Shown here piece after piece: positions 39,557 to 49,600 of a stretch of 51,882 nt of DNA. Source of the stretch: Proteromonas lacertae (Eukaryota > Sar > Bigyra > Opalinata > Proteromonadidae); assembly GCA_002245135.1 (NCBI GenBank), contig NGBS01000627.1, positions 1 to 51,882 of the forward strand, in the 5' to 3' direction. The translations under genes and the position numbers were made by a program. Every line of letters starts with the position of its first letter. Within the stretch, counting starts at the first letter, position 1. The notes below the pieces were generated by a model. That model had not been told where the DNA came from. It ran no database searches and saw only the letters and a program-made list of their open reading frames with translations.

Positions 39557-39844
39557 TTGAGGGGTTACCATCAGTTCAAGAGAGAGGTATCGGTAAAGAT
39601 CACAAGTAGTTCTTCAAGAGATGTTAAGGATGAGATCAACTCTAACTTCAGCAGTCAGTCTCAAGGTACTTACTATAGCAGTGATCATAGACTGCTAGAA
39701 CCAAGAGTGAAGACAAAGTACTTCATAGGCAATGCCTGCCACGTTCGAGAAGTCCAAGAAGGTAAAGGAGCATCTGGAATAGAGAGACGATTAGTAGATC
39801 CTTGGAAGTCAAATGTGCAAGTGAAGTCTACGGAGAGTAGTTGA
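39557..39844 (+). CDS. E2 hypothetical frame
   Basis: 95 codons (GYHQFKREVSVKITSSSSRD ... GNACHVREVQEGKGASGIER). Present in both arms (48719-49012). Polar, Ser-rich centre. No family recognised; no ATG of quality at its start. The region 39845-40181 after it has no clear frame. Confidence 0.3.
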   Translation: MRGYHQFKREVSVKITSSSSRDVKDEINSNFSSQSQGTYYSSDHRLLEPRVKTKYFIGNACHVREVQEGKGASGIERRLVDPWKSNVQVKSTESS

Positions 39845-40181
39845 ACTTCAAAGGGAGGCTTCTGACCATCGTATAAGTCTTATCGGAATAGAAGCATTGT
39901 AAGTTAAGATGGTAGATGATGATCGAGACTATGAAGTTCACAGCATAGAGATCACGCAACTCATTACAAGACCGATAAAGTCATCTACATCCATCAGCTA
40001 GTAATCGTAAGGAGTTGAAGTTCATCGTGTGGATAGAGTAAGCAAGGTACTTCTCGGGAGGTAGGTAAAGCTGTTGAAGGCCAGGACATGTTATGATATA
40101 AGAGATACCTGAGAAGTCATCTAAGTAAAGTAGCTCCTGGATCTATAAGTAAAGTTCTGATCTGGAATCATTACCTAGGCA

Positions 40182-40526
40182 ATGTTCAACACCGGGAACA
40201 ACTTACGGGAGAACGATGAGGAGATGTTAAGGTTACTTAATACTATCGACAAGACTACTTACGATGTGAAGCAAAAGATAGATGGGAAGGTCGTTGTTAA
40301 GTATGATAAGGACGTGTTGTTCCAAGACTCCCAGGAAGTGATTCAAAAGGCCTTGGGTTCTGGTGAACTCAAGGCCATGATAGACTATGATAAGATCAAT
40401 CCTCCATTGGTAAGCACTATCCAAGAAGTCCTCCGAGGAACACCCGTCAGTATCAATCAGAAGCAACAAGAAGAAGTAACCTCATCCACAACAGCTATCA
40501 AGAGAAAGTTGGATGATCACTCGTAG
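40182..40526 (+). CDS. E2 helical protein frame
   Basis: 114 codons, starting near FNTGNNLRENDEEMLRLLNT. Helical, acidic/basic mixed, with KQKIDGKVVVKYDKDVLFQD and a Lys/Arg end KRKLDD. Lies directly upstream of the long repeat protein at 40542, same strand; the mirror is at 48047-48382. No family recognised. Could be a head domain or partner of the repeat protein. Confidence 0.4.
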   Translation: MFNTGNNLRENDEEMLRLLNTIDKTTYDVKQKIDGKVVVKYDKDVLFQDSQEVIQKALGSGELKAMIDYDKINPPLVSTIQEVLRGTPVSINQKQQEEVTSSTTAIKRKLDDHS

Positions 40527-40541
40527 GAGTCATCTACGAAG

Positions 40542-42056
40542 TTGGCTAAGCTAGAGACTGATCATCATCAACTCCACGAGTACCTTCAAGGTACCTTACA
40601 ACCAGATCATAAAGCTATTCAATCGACCTTAAAGGAAGTGCTAGATGAGACTGATAAGATTGAAGGTATCGATCAGAAGCTCCAGGAAGTTAAGAACCTA
40701 GGTACTTTGCTTAACAACAAGATCCCTAAAGACTTCGGAGATACGACTATTACAACCTTGAGCAATATTGCTACTTGCAACAATGAACTTAAGCAGTACA
40801 CGGAGAAGCAATTACCAGAGTTGTATAAGAGCATGGAGGATGTAAGCAATGCCCTTGAATCCACCAACACTTCAATCGATCAATTGAAGGGATCAGAGGA
40901 TGAGAACAAGGACTTCAAGAACCAGATGAATGCTATGGAGGAAGAGATCGCCGGGTTGAATGGAGAAGCTGACAAGACGAATACCTTCTGCACTGAGGAG
41001 AGAGCTACCGCTATTGACAAGACCAAGGATATTGTAAGTAAGATAGATATCGATGATATCAACCAGTATTGTAGTAGCTCACAGAAGGAAAAGATTGATA
41101 AAGTCCATGAGCTGATCACCGGCATAGCCATCGAAGACATTAACAACTACTGCTCCTTGGAGAGACTTACCATTGTCAAGAGTATTGAGGAGCTGATCAA
41201 AGGATTCATTACCGATAAGAGAACTAAGGAGATCGACGATGCTGACAACGCGATCAAGGAGTTTTGTACTATCCCGAGAAGTGCTGCTATCGATGAGACT
41301 AACACGGCAGTGAAGCACTTCTGTACTTCGGATCGATCGGAGAAGATAGATAAGTGTTATGAACGTGTCCATGACCTCAACAAGGAGAGTATTAACCAGT
41401 TCTGTACTGAAGGCCGAAGTAACTTCATTGATACAACTAAGGCCAACACCGATGCAATCAAGATCAAGGTGGATTCTCTAAGTATCAATGATGTGAATGC
41501 AACCTGCGGCGTGGCTAGAAGGACTGAAGAAGACAACCTCCGAAGGAACTTGGATGGCTTCTTTAACAATACTCGTAAAGGACTGATCGATACAGCTATC
41601 AACAATGCAGCTGCTATCAGAACCAAGATCGATGGATTCAATACCGGGAATGTCAATAGCTTCTGTTCACCAGCTCAATTAACCAAGGTCAATGAAGTAC
41701 ATTCAAAGATAGGAGACTGCCAGACAAGAGTCCTTGAAGTCCAAGGCAAAGTCAACAACCTAAACAACCTGGCTGTGACTCAAGTAAACAACTTTACCAG
41801 TGCAGCTCAATTAAGTAAGATCAACTCCGTCGATAGCAATGTCCAGGATGTCCAGAAGAAGTTAACGGAGTTGAAGACATCAGTAGAAAGCCTGGCATCT
41901 CAAGGAGATGGATCATCGGAGATTACCACGGTAGCTAATCAGATGAATGAGACCTTGACTTCAATGTGGAACTACATCCTTAATAGTCAGGATGCCGTGA
42001 TCGCTGAAGTACAGAACCTTCAGATTACAATACCTCACTACGTGAATAGTTGCTAA
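40542..42056 (+). CDS. E2 long coiled-coil repeat protein, fibre-like
   Basis: 504 codons, the longest frame in the window; identical in translation to 46507-48021. Residues 1-130 are amphipathic helix. From about residue 145 there are eight or nine units of 27-55 residues, each opening with a variant of N-x-F-C-T/S-x-x-R/Q-x-x-x-I-D (FCTEERATAID, YCSSSQKEKID, FCTIPRSAAID, FCTSDRSEKID, FCTEGRSNFID, FCSPAQLTKVN), separated by amphipathic helices. This is the look of a long rod of stacked helical repeats, as in fibre or tether proteins. No database family recognised. The GC content and codon use differ sharply from the AT-rich genes. Confidence 0.7.
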   Translation: MAKLETDHHQLHEYLQGTLQPDHKAIQSTLKEVLDETDKIEGIDQKLQEVKNLGTLLNNKIPKDFGDTTITTLSNIATCNNELKQYTEKQLPELYKSMEDVSNALESTNTSIDQLKGSEDENKDFKNQMNAMEEEIAGLNGEADKTNTFCTEERATAIDKTKDIVSKIDIDDINQYCSSSQKEKIDKVHELITGIAIEDINNYCSLERLTIVKSIEELIKGFITDKRTKEIDDADNAIKEFCTIPRSAAIDETNTAVKHFCTSDRSEKIDKCYERVHDLNKESINQFCTEGRSNFIDTTKANTDAIKIKVDSLSINDVNATCGVARRTEEDNLRRNLDGFFNNTRKGLIDTAINNAAAIRTKIDGFNTGNVNSFCSPAQLTKVNEVHSKIGDCQTRVLEVQGKVNNLNNLAVTQVNNFTSAAQLSKINSVDSNVQDVQKKLTELKTSVESLASQGDGSSEITTVANQMNETLTSMWNYILNSQDAVIAEVQNLQITIPHYVNSC

Positions 42057-42069
42057 GGTTGTTTTACGG

Positions 42070-42371
42070 CTTATCCGAACAGAGTTCAGCTATCCATCAC
42101 TGCAACAGATCGAAGTTACGTAACAATCTCATTTGATGGAATAGTTATTGTCAACGCGAGTGACGATCTGGTAGGTTGATTCTTAAGGGCATTTCACCTC
42201 GAGAATAAAACCTCTTATTGGGTGCATATTCCCGAGACTGGTAAATCAACAAGACCTTCAGGGTTTATGACTTTCAATGGTAAAGATCAGCTTACTTTCT
42301 TTCAAGAGAGTATAGCAGCATCTTCCTTCGACCTTCCGCTTATCTTCACTTGCACTACTTTGTATAACTAA
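42070..42371 (+). CDS. E2 beta-rich segment after the repeat protein
   Basis: About 100 codons of convincing protein with alternating hydrophobic residues: RVQLSITATDRSYVTISFDG, HLENKTSYWVHIPETGKSTR and GFMTFNGKDQLTFFQESIA. It suggests a beta-sandwich. It follows the coiled-coil frame immediately on the same strand; position and composition recall a fibre tip domain, which is inference. Mirror at about 46192-46493. Broken; fossil part. Confidence 0.45.
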
Positions 42372-42627
42372 GGATTGCAATCTTCATCGATAAGGTTCTG
42401 TCTTGGGATCGATCAAAAACATTATAGGAGAAGCCGATACTGAGACTGAAGTTATGGGAAAGTAATAGATAGATAGAGGAAGTCTAAGCAAGAGGATAAC
42501 TATAATCAGTGACCACCTTCGAAGCTGCCCAAACATGATGCAAATAGTTTACCTTGCTTTGTTGGGCAGCAACAATTCCAAGAGATTCAACATCCCTGGA
42601 TGATGATCAAATGAAAGTACCTTCTCA

Positions 42628-42820
42628 ATGATCCTGGTAATGAAGAAAGCAGTTCTTCTTCCGGGCATGGACAAGAACGTCTACGACAGAACCTTCCTAT
42701 CCAAGTCCGATATTGCTCTGCAACATCGTCCTTGGTAAGGAAGCTTCCTCTGAGACGTTCTTACCCATACTCCGAAAGAGATCACTGCTTCTTCATTACC
42801 ATCACCTCGTGGTAACCAAC
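42628..42820 (+). CDS. E2 short frame next to right terminal repeat
   Basis: ATG 42628: MILVMKKAVLLPGMDKNVYD then RTFLSKSDIALA. In the other arm the frame runs 62 codons (45745-45933). No family recognised; may be coding because both arms keep it, but arm identity makes that weak evidence. Confidence 0.3.
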
Positions 42821-43073
42821 ACTTCTAGATAGCTTCCAGGAGTACCCGTAGGAGATCGTCTCATAGATAGGTATAGAAATAGCTTAGAGGAGTTCCCGTA
42901 GGGAAGTAGACCCCGTTGAGAAGTAGACCCCGTTAGGAGGAATCCGTAGGAAGTAGACCCGTAGGGAAGAAGACCCCGTTGAGAAGTAGACCCTGTTGGG
43001 AGGAATCCCATAGGAACCTTACGTAAATGGGACTATGGTACATTATGCCAGAGTCCCATTTATATACTATATA
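42800..43073. repeat. E2 right terminal inverted repeat
   Basis: Inverse of 36448-36725 with more iterons (about seven). Terminal hairpin 43024-43061 and tip ending CTATATA at 43073. The mirror tip at 45550 has roughly 60 bp fewer iterons. Confidence 0.85.
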
Positions 43074-43079
43074 CTTTTC

Positions 43080-43311
43080 ATCAATACCATAACGCTTTAA
43101 CATCTTGGTTTTTCTTCTCTCTTCTTCTGGATCAACCCATTTTCTAGGACGTATGGTTACTTGTGCTAATCTGGTTGCTTTATACCACAAGTGGTTCAGC
43201 TACTATTCTAACTACTTCACTTTCAATGATTGAATAGATTCGTTCAAATTCTTCATCTTCACGCTTATTTCTATCTTCTATAATAACATTCTCGATCCAA
43301 ATTCTTGACAT
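43080..43311 (-). pseudogene. Unknown gene interrupted by E2
   Basis: ATG 43311 opens MSRIWIENVIIEDRNKREDE and continues, after a one-base frame change, with ATRLAQVTIRPRKWVDPEEE then RRKTKMLKRYGIDEK, where E2 begins. The charged, Trp-containing sequence looks genuine, but no family is recognised. Only this 5' part is visible: in the mirrored copy (45312-45549) the same sequence also ends at the element. On the other side of E2 (before 36442) I do not see an obvious continuation. Confidence 0.4.
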
Positions 43312-43410
43312 TTTTTTGATATTATGATTGATAAAAAACAATAAGAAAAAGTGATATGAATTTTTATATGAATTATAAGACTCTATATTACTTTCTCGCT
43401 TACTCCAGTA

Positions 43411-43493
43411 TAACCCGTACCAAAAACTACTTTACACTCAAATCGCTTATTCTTATCCGCAGAAGGCACCTAAGAATAGTCTGGTACGGGTTA
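43411..43493. repeat. Structured repeat R2, best copy
   Basis: 83 bp with perfect outer stem TAACCCGTACCA / TGGTACGGGTTA, inner stem CTTATTCTTA / TAAGAATAG and a short loop. Core conserved in 23820-23901 and 27384-27462. Confidence 0.75.
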
Positions 43494-44142
43494 CCCACCT
43501 ACAGTGATATTCTTACGGTTATACATATATAATAAATAATAAAAGATACTGCATCTTGAATATTAACAAAGATATAGATAATTTAATTTAATAATTCAGT
43601 GAATTTAACAATCATATAGAGTAAATTGTTGTGATATCAGTACTATCTATGTTACTTAATTTAACTTCTGATAATGTAAGGAGATATTAATTAATATTTA
43701 TTAAGAAGTGAAAATAGTTGAGGAATGTAATAATTAATAGGGTAGATTACATTTCAGCACATGCTCAATTTGATTGAGTGGAATTAATTGAGAGGAATAT
43801 CCTGTTTACAACTTTCCTATAGACATTATTATATTATTCTCTCATGATATAAAAACATAATTTAAAGACTTCTCATTAAATAGTTGTTATAAAAGATACT
43901 TATAAATATATAATTAGAAAAGGCGAAAACTCTCTATATATATAGTGTTAAATATACTACTATTCCAATAAAAAATTATTATTCATTATCCAATTCATTG
44001 TATTAGCCTATATGCTTTTTAATATACTATATTATAAAATTGTATTGTAAATTTCAAGCTACAGTCAAAATCCTTTAACTTGAACAGCTTAAATAACGAA
44101 AAAATAACCAAATATACCACCATATATAAGTCATGGTTTTAT
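43494..44142. other. AT-rich palindrome arm without genes (left)
   Basis: No readable frame; matched inversely by 44481-45129. Confidence 0.6.
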
Positions 44143-44480
44143 ATATTATAGCTTTATCTACATAATTCTAGTTTAGTATCCCAGCTTCACTTAATAATAA
44201 ACTATTAGTGATAGAATTATGTAAAATGTAGTTTTTTATAAGCTTCATCAAACCATATCTTAAAACCTATTTTTAATTCAAGGTATTGTGTTTTTTTTTC
44301 TCTTTCAACAGTAGCCATGTATTTATCACAGCCAAAATACTTCATTATTGTATCTCAATTATAAAGCCAGTATGTAATTGTAGAGTTAATAACATTCAAT
44401 TATTAACTCATGACAGTTATAAAGCCTATTGTAGTTTTCCTGTTATAAAGCTCATATACAGTTTCTGCTTTCTCTTATAT
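44143..44480. other. Spacer of the giant palindrome
   Basis: 338 bp, AT-rich, unique. Contains a 68-codon frame (44286-44492) judged accidental. Confidence 0.7.
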
Positions 44481-45129
44481 GTAAAACCATGACTTATATA
44501 TGGTGGTATATTTGGTTATTTTTTCGTTATTTAAGCTGTTCAAGTTAAAGGATTTTGACTGTAGCTTGAAATTTACAATACAATTTTATAATATAGTATA
44601 TTAAAAAGCATATAGGCTAATACAATGAATTGGATAATGAATAATAATTTTTTATTGGAATAGTAGTATATTTAACACTATATATATAGAGAGTTTTCGC
44701 CTTTTCTAATTATATATTTATAAGTATCTTTTATAACAACTATTTAATGAGAAGTCTTTAAATTATGTTTTTATATCATGAGAGAATAATATAATAATGT
44801 CTATAGGAAAGTTGTAAACAGGATATTCCTCTCAATTAATTCCACTCAATCAAATTGAGCATGTGCTGAAATGTAATCTACCCTATTAATTATTACATTC
44901 CTCAACTATTTTCACTTCTTAATAAATATTAATTAATATCTCCTTACATTATCAGAAGTTAAATTAAGTAACATAGATAGTACTGATATCACAACAATTT
45001 ACTCTATATGATTGTTAAATTCACTGAATTATTAAATTAAATTATCTATATCTTTGTTAATATTCAAGATGCAGTATCTTTTATTATTTATTATATATGT
45101 ATAACCGTAAGAATATCACTGTAGGTGGG

Positions 45130-45212
45130 TAACCCGTACCAGACTATTCTTAGGTGCCTTCTGCGGATAAGAATAAGCGATTTGAGTGTAAAGTAGTTTT
45201 TGGTACGGGTTA
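45130..45212. repeat. Structured repeat R2, mirror copy
   Basis: Right-arm inverse of 43411-43493, identical. Confidence 0.75.
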
Positions 45213-45311
45213 TACTGGAGTAAGCGAGAAAGTAATATAGAGTCTTATAATTCATATAAAAATTCATATCACTTTTTCTTATTGTTTTTTATCAATCATA
45301 ATATCAAAAAA

Positions 45312-45549
45312 ATGTCAAGAATTTGGATCGAGAATGTTATTATAGAAGATAGAAATAAGCGTGAAGATGAAGAATTTGAACGAATCTATTCAATCATTGA
45401 AAGTGAAGTAGTTAGAATAGTAGCTGAACCACTTGTGGTATAAAGCAACCAGATTAGCACAAGTAACCATACGTCCTAGAAAATGGGTTGATCCAGAAGA
45501 AGAGAGAAGAAAAACCAAGATGTTAAAGCGTTATGGTATTGATGAAAAG
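45312..45549 (+). pseudogene. Unknown gene interrupted by the element, mirror copy
   Basis: Inverse of 43080-43311 with the same sequence and the same end at the element tip. Confidence 0.4.
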
Positions 45550-46506
45550 TATATAGTATATAAATGGGACTCTGGCATAATGTACCATAGTCCCATTTAC
45601 GTAAGGTTCCTATGGGATTCCTCCCAACAGGGTCTACTTCTCAACGGGGTCTACTTCCCTACGGGAACTCCTCTAAGCTATTTCTATACCTATCTATGAG
45701 ACGATCTCCTACGGGTACTCCTGGAAGCTATCTAGAAGTGTTGGTTACCACGAGGTGATGGTAATGAAGAAGCAGTGATCTCTTTCGGAGTATGGGTAAG
45801 AACGTCTCAGAGGAAGCTTCCTTACCAAGGACGATGTTGCCAGAGCAATATCGGACTTGGATAGGAAGGTTCTGTCGTAGACGTTCTTGTCCATGCCCGG
45901 AAGAAGAACTGCTTTCTTCATTACCAGGATCATTGAGAAGGTACTTTCATTTGATCATCATCCAGGGATGTTGAATCTCTTGGAATTGTTGCTGCCCAAC
46001 AAAGCAAGGTAAACTATTTGCATCATGTTTGGGCAGCTTCGAAGGTGGTCACTGATTATAGTTATCCTCTTGCTTAGACTTCCTCTATCTATCTATTACT
46101 TTCCCATAACTTCAGTCTCAGTATCGGCTTCTCCTATAATGTTTTTGATCGATCCCAAGACAGAACCTTATCGATGAAGATTGCAATCCTTAGTTATACA
46201 AAGTAGTGCAAGTGAAGATAAGCGGAAGGTCGAAGGAAGATGCTGCTATACTCTCTTGAAAGAAAGTAAGCTGATCTTTACCATTGAAAGTCATAAACCC
46301 TGAAGGTCTTGTTGATTTACCAGTCTCGGGAATATGCACCCAATAAGAGGTTTTATTCTCGAGGTGAAATGCCCTTAAGAATCAACCTACCAGATCGTCA
46401 CTCGCGTTGACAATAACTATTCCATCAAATGAGAATTGTTACGTAACTTCGATCTGTTGCAGTGATGGATAGCTGAACTCTGTTCGGATAAGCCGTAAAA
46501 ACAACC

Positions 46507-48021
46507 TTAGCAACTATTCACGTAGTGAGGTATTGTAATCTGAAGGTTCTGTACTTCAGCGATCACGGCATCCTGACTATTAAGGATGTAGTTCCACATT
46601 GAAGTCAAGGTCTCATTCATCTGATTAGCTACCGTGGTAATCTCCGATGATCCATCTCCTTGAGATGCCAGGCTTTCTACTGATGTCTTCAACTCCGTTA
46701 ACTTCTTCTGGACATCCTGGACATTGCTATCGACGGAGTTGATCTTACTTAATTGAGCTGCACTGGTAAAGTTGTTTACTTGAGTCACAGCCAGGTTGTT
46801 TAGGTTGTTGACTTTGCCTTGGACTTCAAGGACTCTTGTCTGGCAGTCTCCTATCTTTGAATGTACTTCATTGACCTTGGTTAATTGAGCTGGTGAACAG
46901 AAGCTATTGACATTCCCGGTATTGAATCCATCGATCTTGGTTCTGATAGCAGCTGCATTGTTGATAGCTGTATCGATCAGTCCTTTACGAGTATTGTTAA
47001 AGAAGCCATCCAAGTTCCTTCGGAGGTTGTCTTCTTCAGTCCTTCTAGCCACGCCGCAGGTTGCATTCACATCATTGATACTTAGAGAATCCACCTTGAT
47101 CTTGATTGCATCGGTGTTGGCCTTAGTTGTATCAATGAAGTTACTTCGGCCTTCAGTACAGAACTGGTTAATACTCTCCTTGTTGAGGTCATGGACACGT
47201 TCATAACACTTATCTATCTTCTCCGATCGATCCGAAGTACAGAAGTGCTTCACTGCCGTGTTAGTCTCATCGATAGCAGCACTTCTCGGGATAGTACAAA
47301 ACTCCTTGATCGCGTTGTCAGCATCGTCGATCTCCTTAGTTCTCTTATCGGTAATGAATCCTTTGATCAGCTCCTCAATACTCTTGACAATGGTAAGTCT
47401 CTCCAAGGAGCAGTAGTTGTTAATGTCTTCGATGGCTATGCCGGTGATCAGCTCATGGACTTTATCAATCTTTTCCTTCTGTGAGCTACTACAATACTGG
47501 TTGATATCATCGATATCTATCTTACTTACAATATCCTTGGTCTTGTCAATAGCGGTAGCTCTCTCCTCAGTGCAGAAGGTATTCGTCTTGTCAGCTTCTC
47601 CATTCAACCCGGCGATCTCTTCCTCCATAGCATTCATCTGGTTCTTGAAGTCCTTGTTCTCATCCTCTGATCCCTTCAATTGATCGATTGAAGTGTTGGT
47701 GGATTCAAGGGCATTGCTTACATCCTCCATGCTCTTATACAACTCTGGTAATTGCTTCTCCGTGTACTGCTTAAGTTCATTGTTGCAAGTAGCAATATTG
47801 CTCAAGGTTGTAATAGTCGTATCTCCGAAGTCTTTAGGGATCTTGTTGTTAAGCAAAGTACCTAGGTTCTTAACTTCCTGGAGCTTCTGATCGATACCTT
47901 CAATCTTATCAGTCTCATCTAGCACTTCCTTTAAGGTCGATTGAATAGCTTTATGATCTGGTTGTAAGGTACCTTGAAGGTACTCGTGGAGTTGATGATG
48001 ATCAGTCTCTAGCTTAGCCAA
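46507..48021 (-). CDS. Long coiled-coil repeat protein, mirror copy
   Basis: 504 codons, same translation as 40542-42056; see there for the repeat structure. Exact conservation over 1.5 kb between arms points to a very recent duplication, gene conversion, or an assembly artefact rather than to selection. Confidence 0.7.
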   Translation of the reverse strand: MAKLETDHHQLHEYLQGTLQPDHKAIQSTLKEVLDETDKIEGIDQKLQEVKNLGTLLNNKIPKDFGDTTITTLSNIATCNNELKQYTEKQLPELYKSMEDVSNALESTNTSIDQLKGSEDENKDFKNQMNAMEEEIAGLNGEADKTNTFCTEERATAIDKTKDIVSKIDIDDINQYCSSSQKEKIDKVHELITGIAIEDINNYCSLERLTIVKSIEELIKGFITDKRTKEIDDADNAIKEFCTIPRSAAIDETNTAVKHFCTSDRSEKIDKCYERVHDLNKESINQFCTEGRSNFIDTTKANTDAIKIKVDSLSINDVNATCGVARRTEEDNLRRNLDGFFNNTRKGLIDTAINNAAAIRTKIDGFNTGNVNSFCSPAQLTKVNEVHSKIGDCQTRVLEVQGKVNNLNNLAVTQVNNFTSAAQLSKINSVDSNVQDVQKKLTELKTSVESLASQGDGSSEITTVANQMNETLTSMWNYILNSQDAVIAEVQNLQITIPHYVNSC

Positions 48022-48046
48022 CTTCGTAGATGACTCCTACGAGTGA

Positions 48047-48382
48047 TCATCCAACTTTCTCTTGATAGCTGTTGTGGATGAGGTTACTTCTTCTTGTTGC
48101 TTCTGATTGATACTGACGGGTGTTTCCTCGGAGGACTTCTTGGATAGTGCTTACCAATGGAGGATTGATCTTATCATAGTCTATCATGGCCTTGAGTTCA
48201 CCAGAACCCAAGGCCTTTTGAATCACTTCCTGGGAGTCTTGGAACAACACGTCCTTATCATACTTAACAACGACCTTCCCATCTATCTTTTGCTTCACAT
48301 CGTAAGTAGTCTTGTCGATAGTATTAAGTAACCTTAACATCTCCTCATCGTTCTCCCGTAAGTTGTTCCCGGTGTTGAACAT
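48047..48382 (-). CDS. Helical protein frame, mirror copy
   Basis: Counterpart of 40182-40526, same N-terminal 86 residues, differing towards its end. Confidence 0.35.
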   Translation of the reverse strand: MFNTGNNLRENDEEMLRLLNTIDKTTYDVKQKIDGKVVVKYDKDVLFQDSQEVIQKALGSGELKAMIDYDKINPPLVSTIQEVLRGNTRQYQSEATRRSNLIHNSYQEKVG

Positions 48383-48718
48383 TGCCTAGGTAATGATTCC
48401 AGATCAGAACTTTACTTATAGATCCAGGAGCTACTTTACTTAGATGACTTCTCAGGTATCTCTTATATCATAACATGTCCTGGCCTTCAACAGCTTTACC
48501 TACCTCCCGAGAAGTACCTGCTTACTCTATCCACACGATGAACTTCAACTCCTTACGATTACTAGCTGATGGATGTAGATGACTTTATCGGTCTTGTAAT
48601 GAGTTGCGTGATCTCTATGCTGTGAACTTCATAGTCTCGATCATCATCTACCATCTTAACTTACAATGCTTCTATTCCGATAAGACTTATACGATGGTCA
48701 GAAGCCTCCCTTTGAAGT

Positions 48719-49012
48719 TCAACTACTCTCCGTAGACTTCACTTGCACATTTGACTTCCAAGGATCTACTAATCGTCTCTCTATTCCAGATGCTCCTTTA
48801 CCTTCTTGGACTTCTCGAACGTGGCAGGCATTGCCTATGAAGTACTTTGTCTTCACTCTTGGTTCTAGCAGTCTATGATCACTGCTATAGTAAGTACCTT
48901 GAGACTGACTGCTGAAGTTAGAGTTGATCTCATCCTTAACATCTCTTGAAGAACTACTTGTGATCTTTACCGATACCTCTCTCTTGAACTGATGGTAACC
49001 CTCAAGTGACAA
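48719..49012 (-). CDS. Hypothetical frame, mirror copy
   Basis: Counterpart of 39557-39844, same sequence with a slightly different opening. Confidence 0.3.
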   Translation of the reverse strand: MSLEGYHQFKREVSVKITSSSSRDVKDEINSNFSSQSQGTYYSSDHRLLEPRVKTKYFIGNACHVREVQEGKGASGIERRLVDPWKSNVQVKSTESS

Positions 49013-49600
49013 TTCCTTCTAGTTCTAGTTCATCGAAGTTGTTGATCCTCAGTAATGTACTAGCCTTCAGTCTGATCACTACTAGTCTCGGTATTGTTAT
49101 TGAAGTCAGTGTCTTTTACCTATCTACTGATAATCACCTTACGATCGATAGCTTATAGACTCTTGGACATCTATGCCAGTGTTGCTACTTGAGGAGTATA
49201 CGATATCTCTGGTCTACTTACTTACTTACTAGTAATGATTCCTAGCATCACAAGTAAGGACTACTCAGGTAAAGGATTATCGATCACACTTCCTATAGTC
49301 TGCAATTGTAACTCTTTATGTACCTACAACTACTTCATGATCTTCAGAGTCATTGATCCAAGGTTGTTATCTCGGGTTGTTGATGTCCTTACTATCATTG
49401 ACTTATCCGAGACTCCTTTAGTTTATTGAATTGATTACTTACCATGTCCTTGAGTTGCTCATCTCCGTAAGGTTCCTTGAATTGATTATTTCTATTGTCC
49501 TCGGTCATACCCAAGGTAACATTTTACTAAGTACCAACAATGTTAATCACGTTCCTTATCAGGAGATGGCGTTTACTACTACTACTACTACTTGTGGAAG

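Larger units (their letters stand above)
36448..43073 (+). mobile_element. E2: 6.6-kb hairpin-ended element with 6-bp target duplication
   Basis: 6626 bp. Left tip TATATAGTACATAAATGGG, right tip the inverse with one difference, flanked by CTTTTC at 36442-36447 and 43074-43079. Terminal inverted repeats of about 270 bp, each tip able to fold (AAATGGGACT...AGTCCCATTT) and containing variable 16-20 bp iterons. Parts in order: tandem hairpin repeats (36880-37375), zinc-ribbon frames, unknown frames, a long coiled-coil repeat protein, a beta-rich segment, a short frame, right repeat. No integrase, polymerase or capsid recognised. A 6-bp duplication is known for Polintons, Dada and IS3EU; classification open, and it is treated as possibly virus-like. 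Mostly whole in outline with a handful of breaks. Confidence 0.85.

Noticed and set aside
40673-41656. Four open frames antisense to the long repeat protein (and their mirrors at 46907-47890)
   Set aside because: Composition is the complement of the coiled-coil codons; no sign of independent coding.
44286-44492. 68-codon frame in the palindrome spacer
   Set aside because: Hydrophobic and Cys-rich composition typical of translated AT-rich noise; it runs into the arm and has no supporting context.
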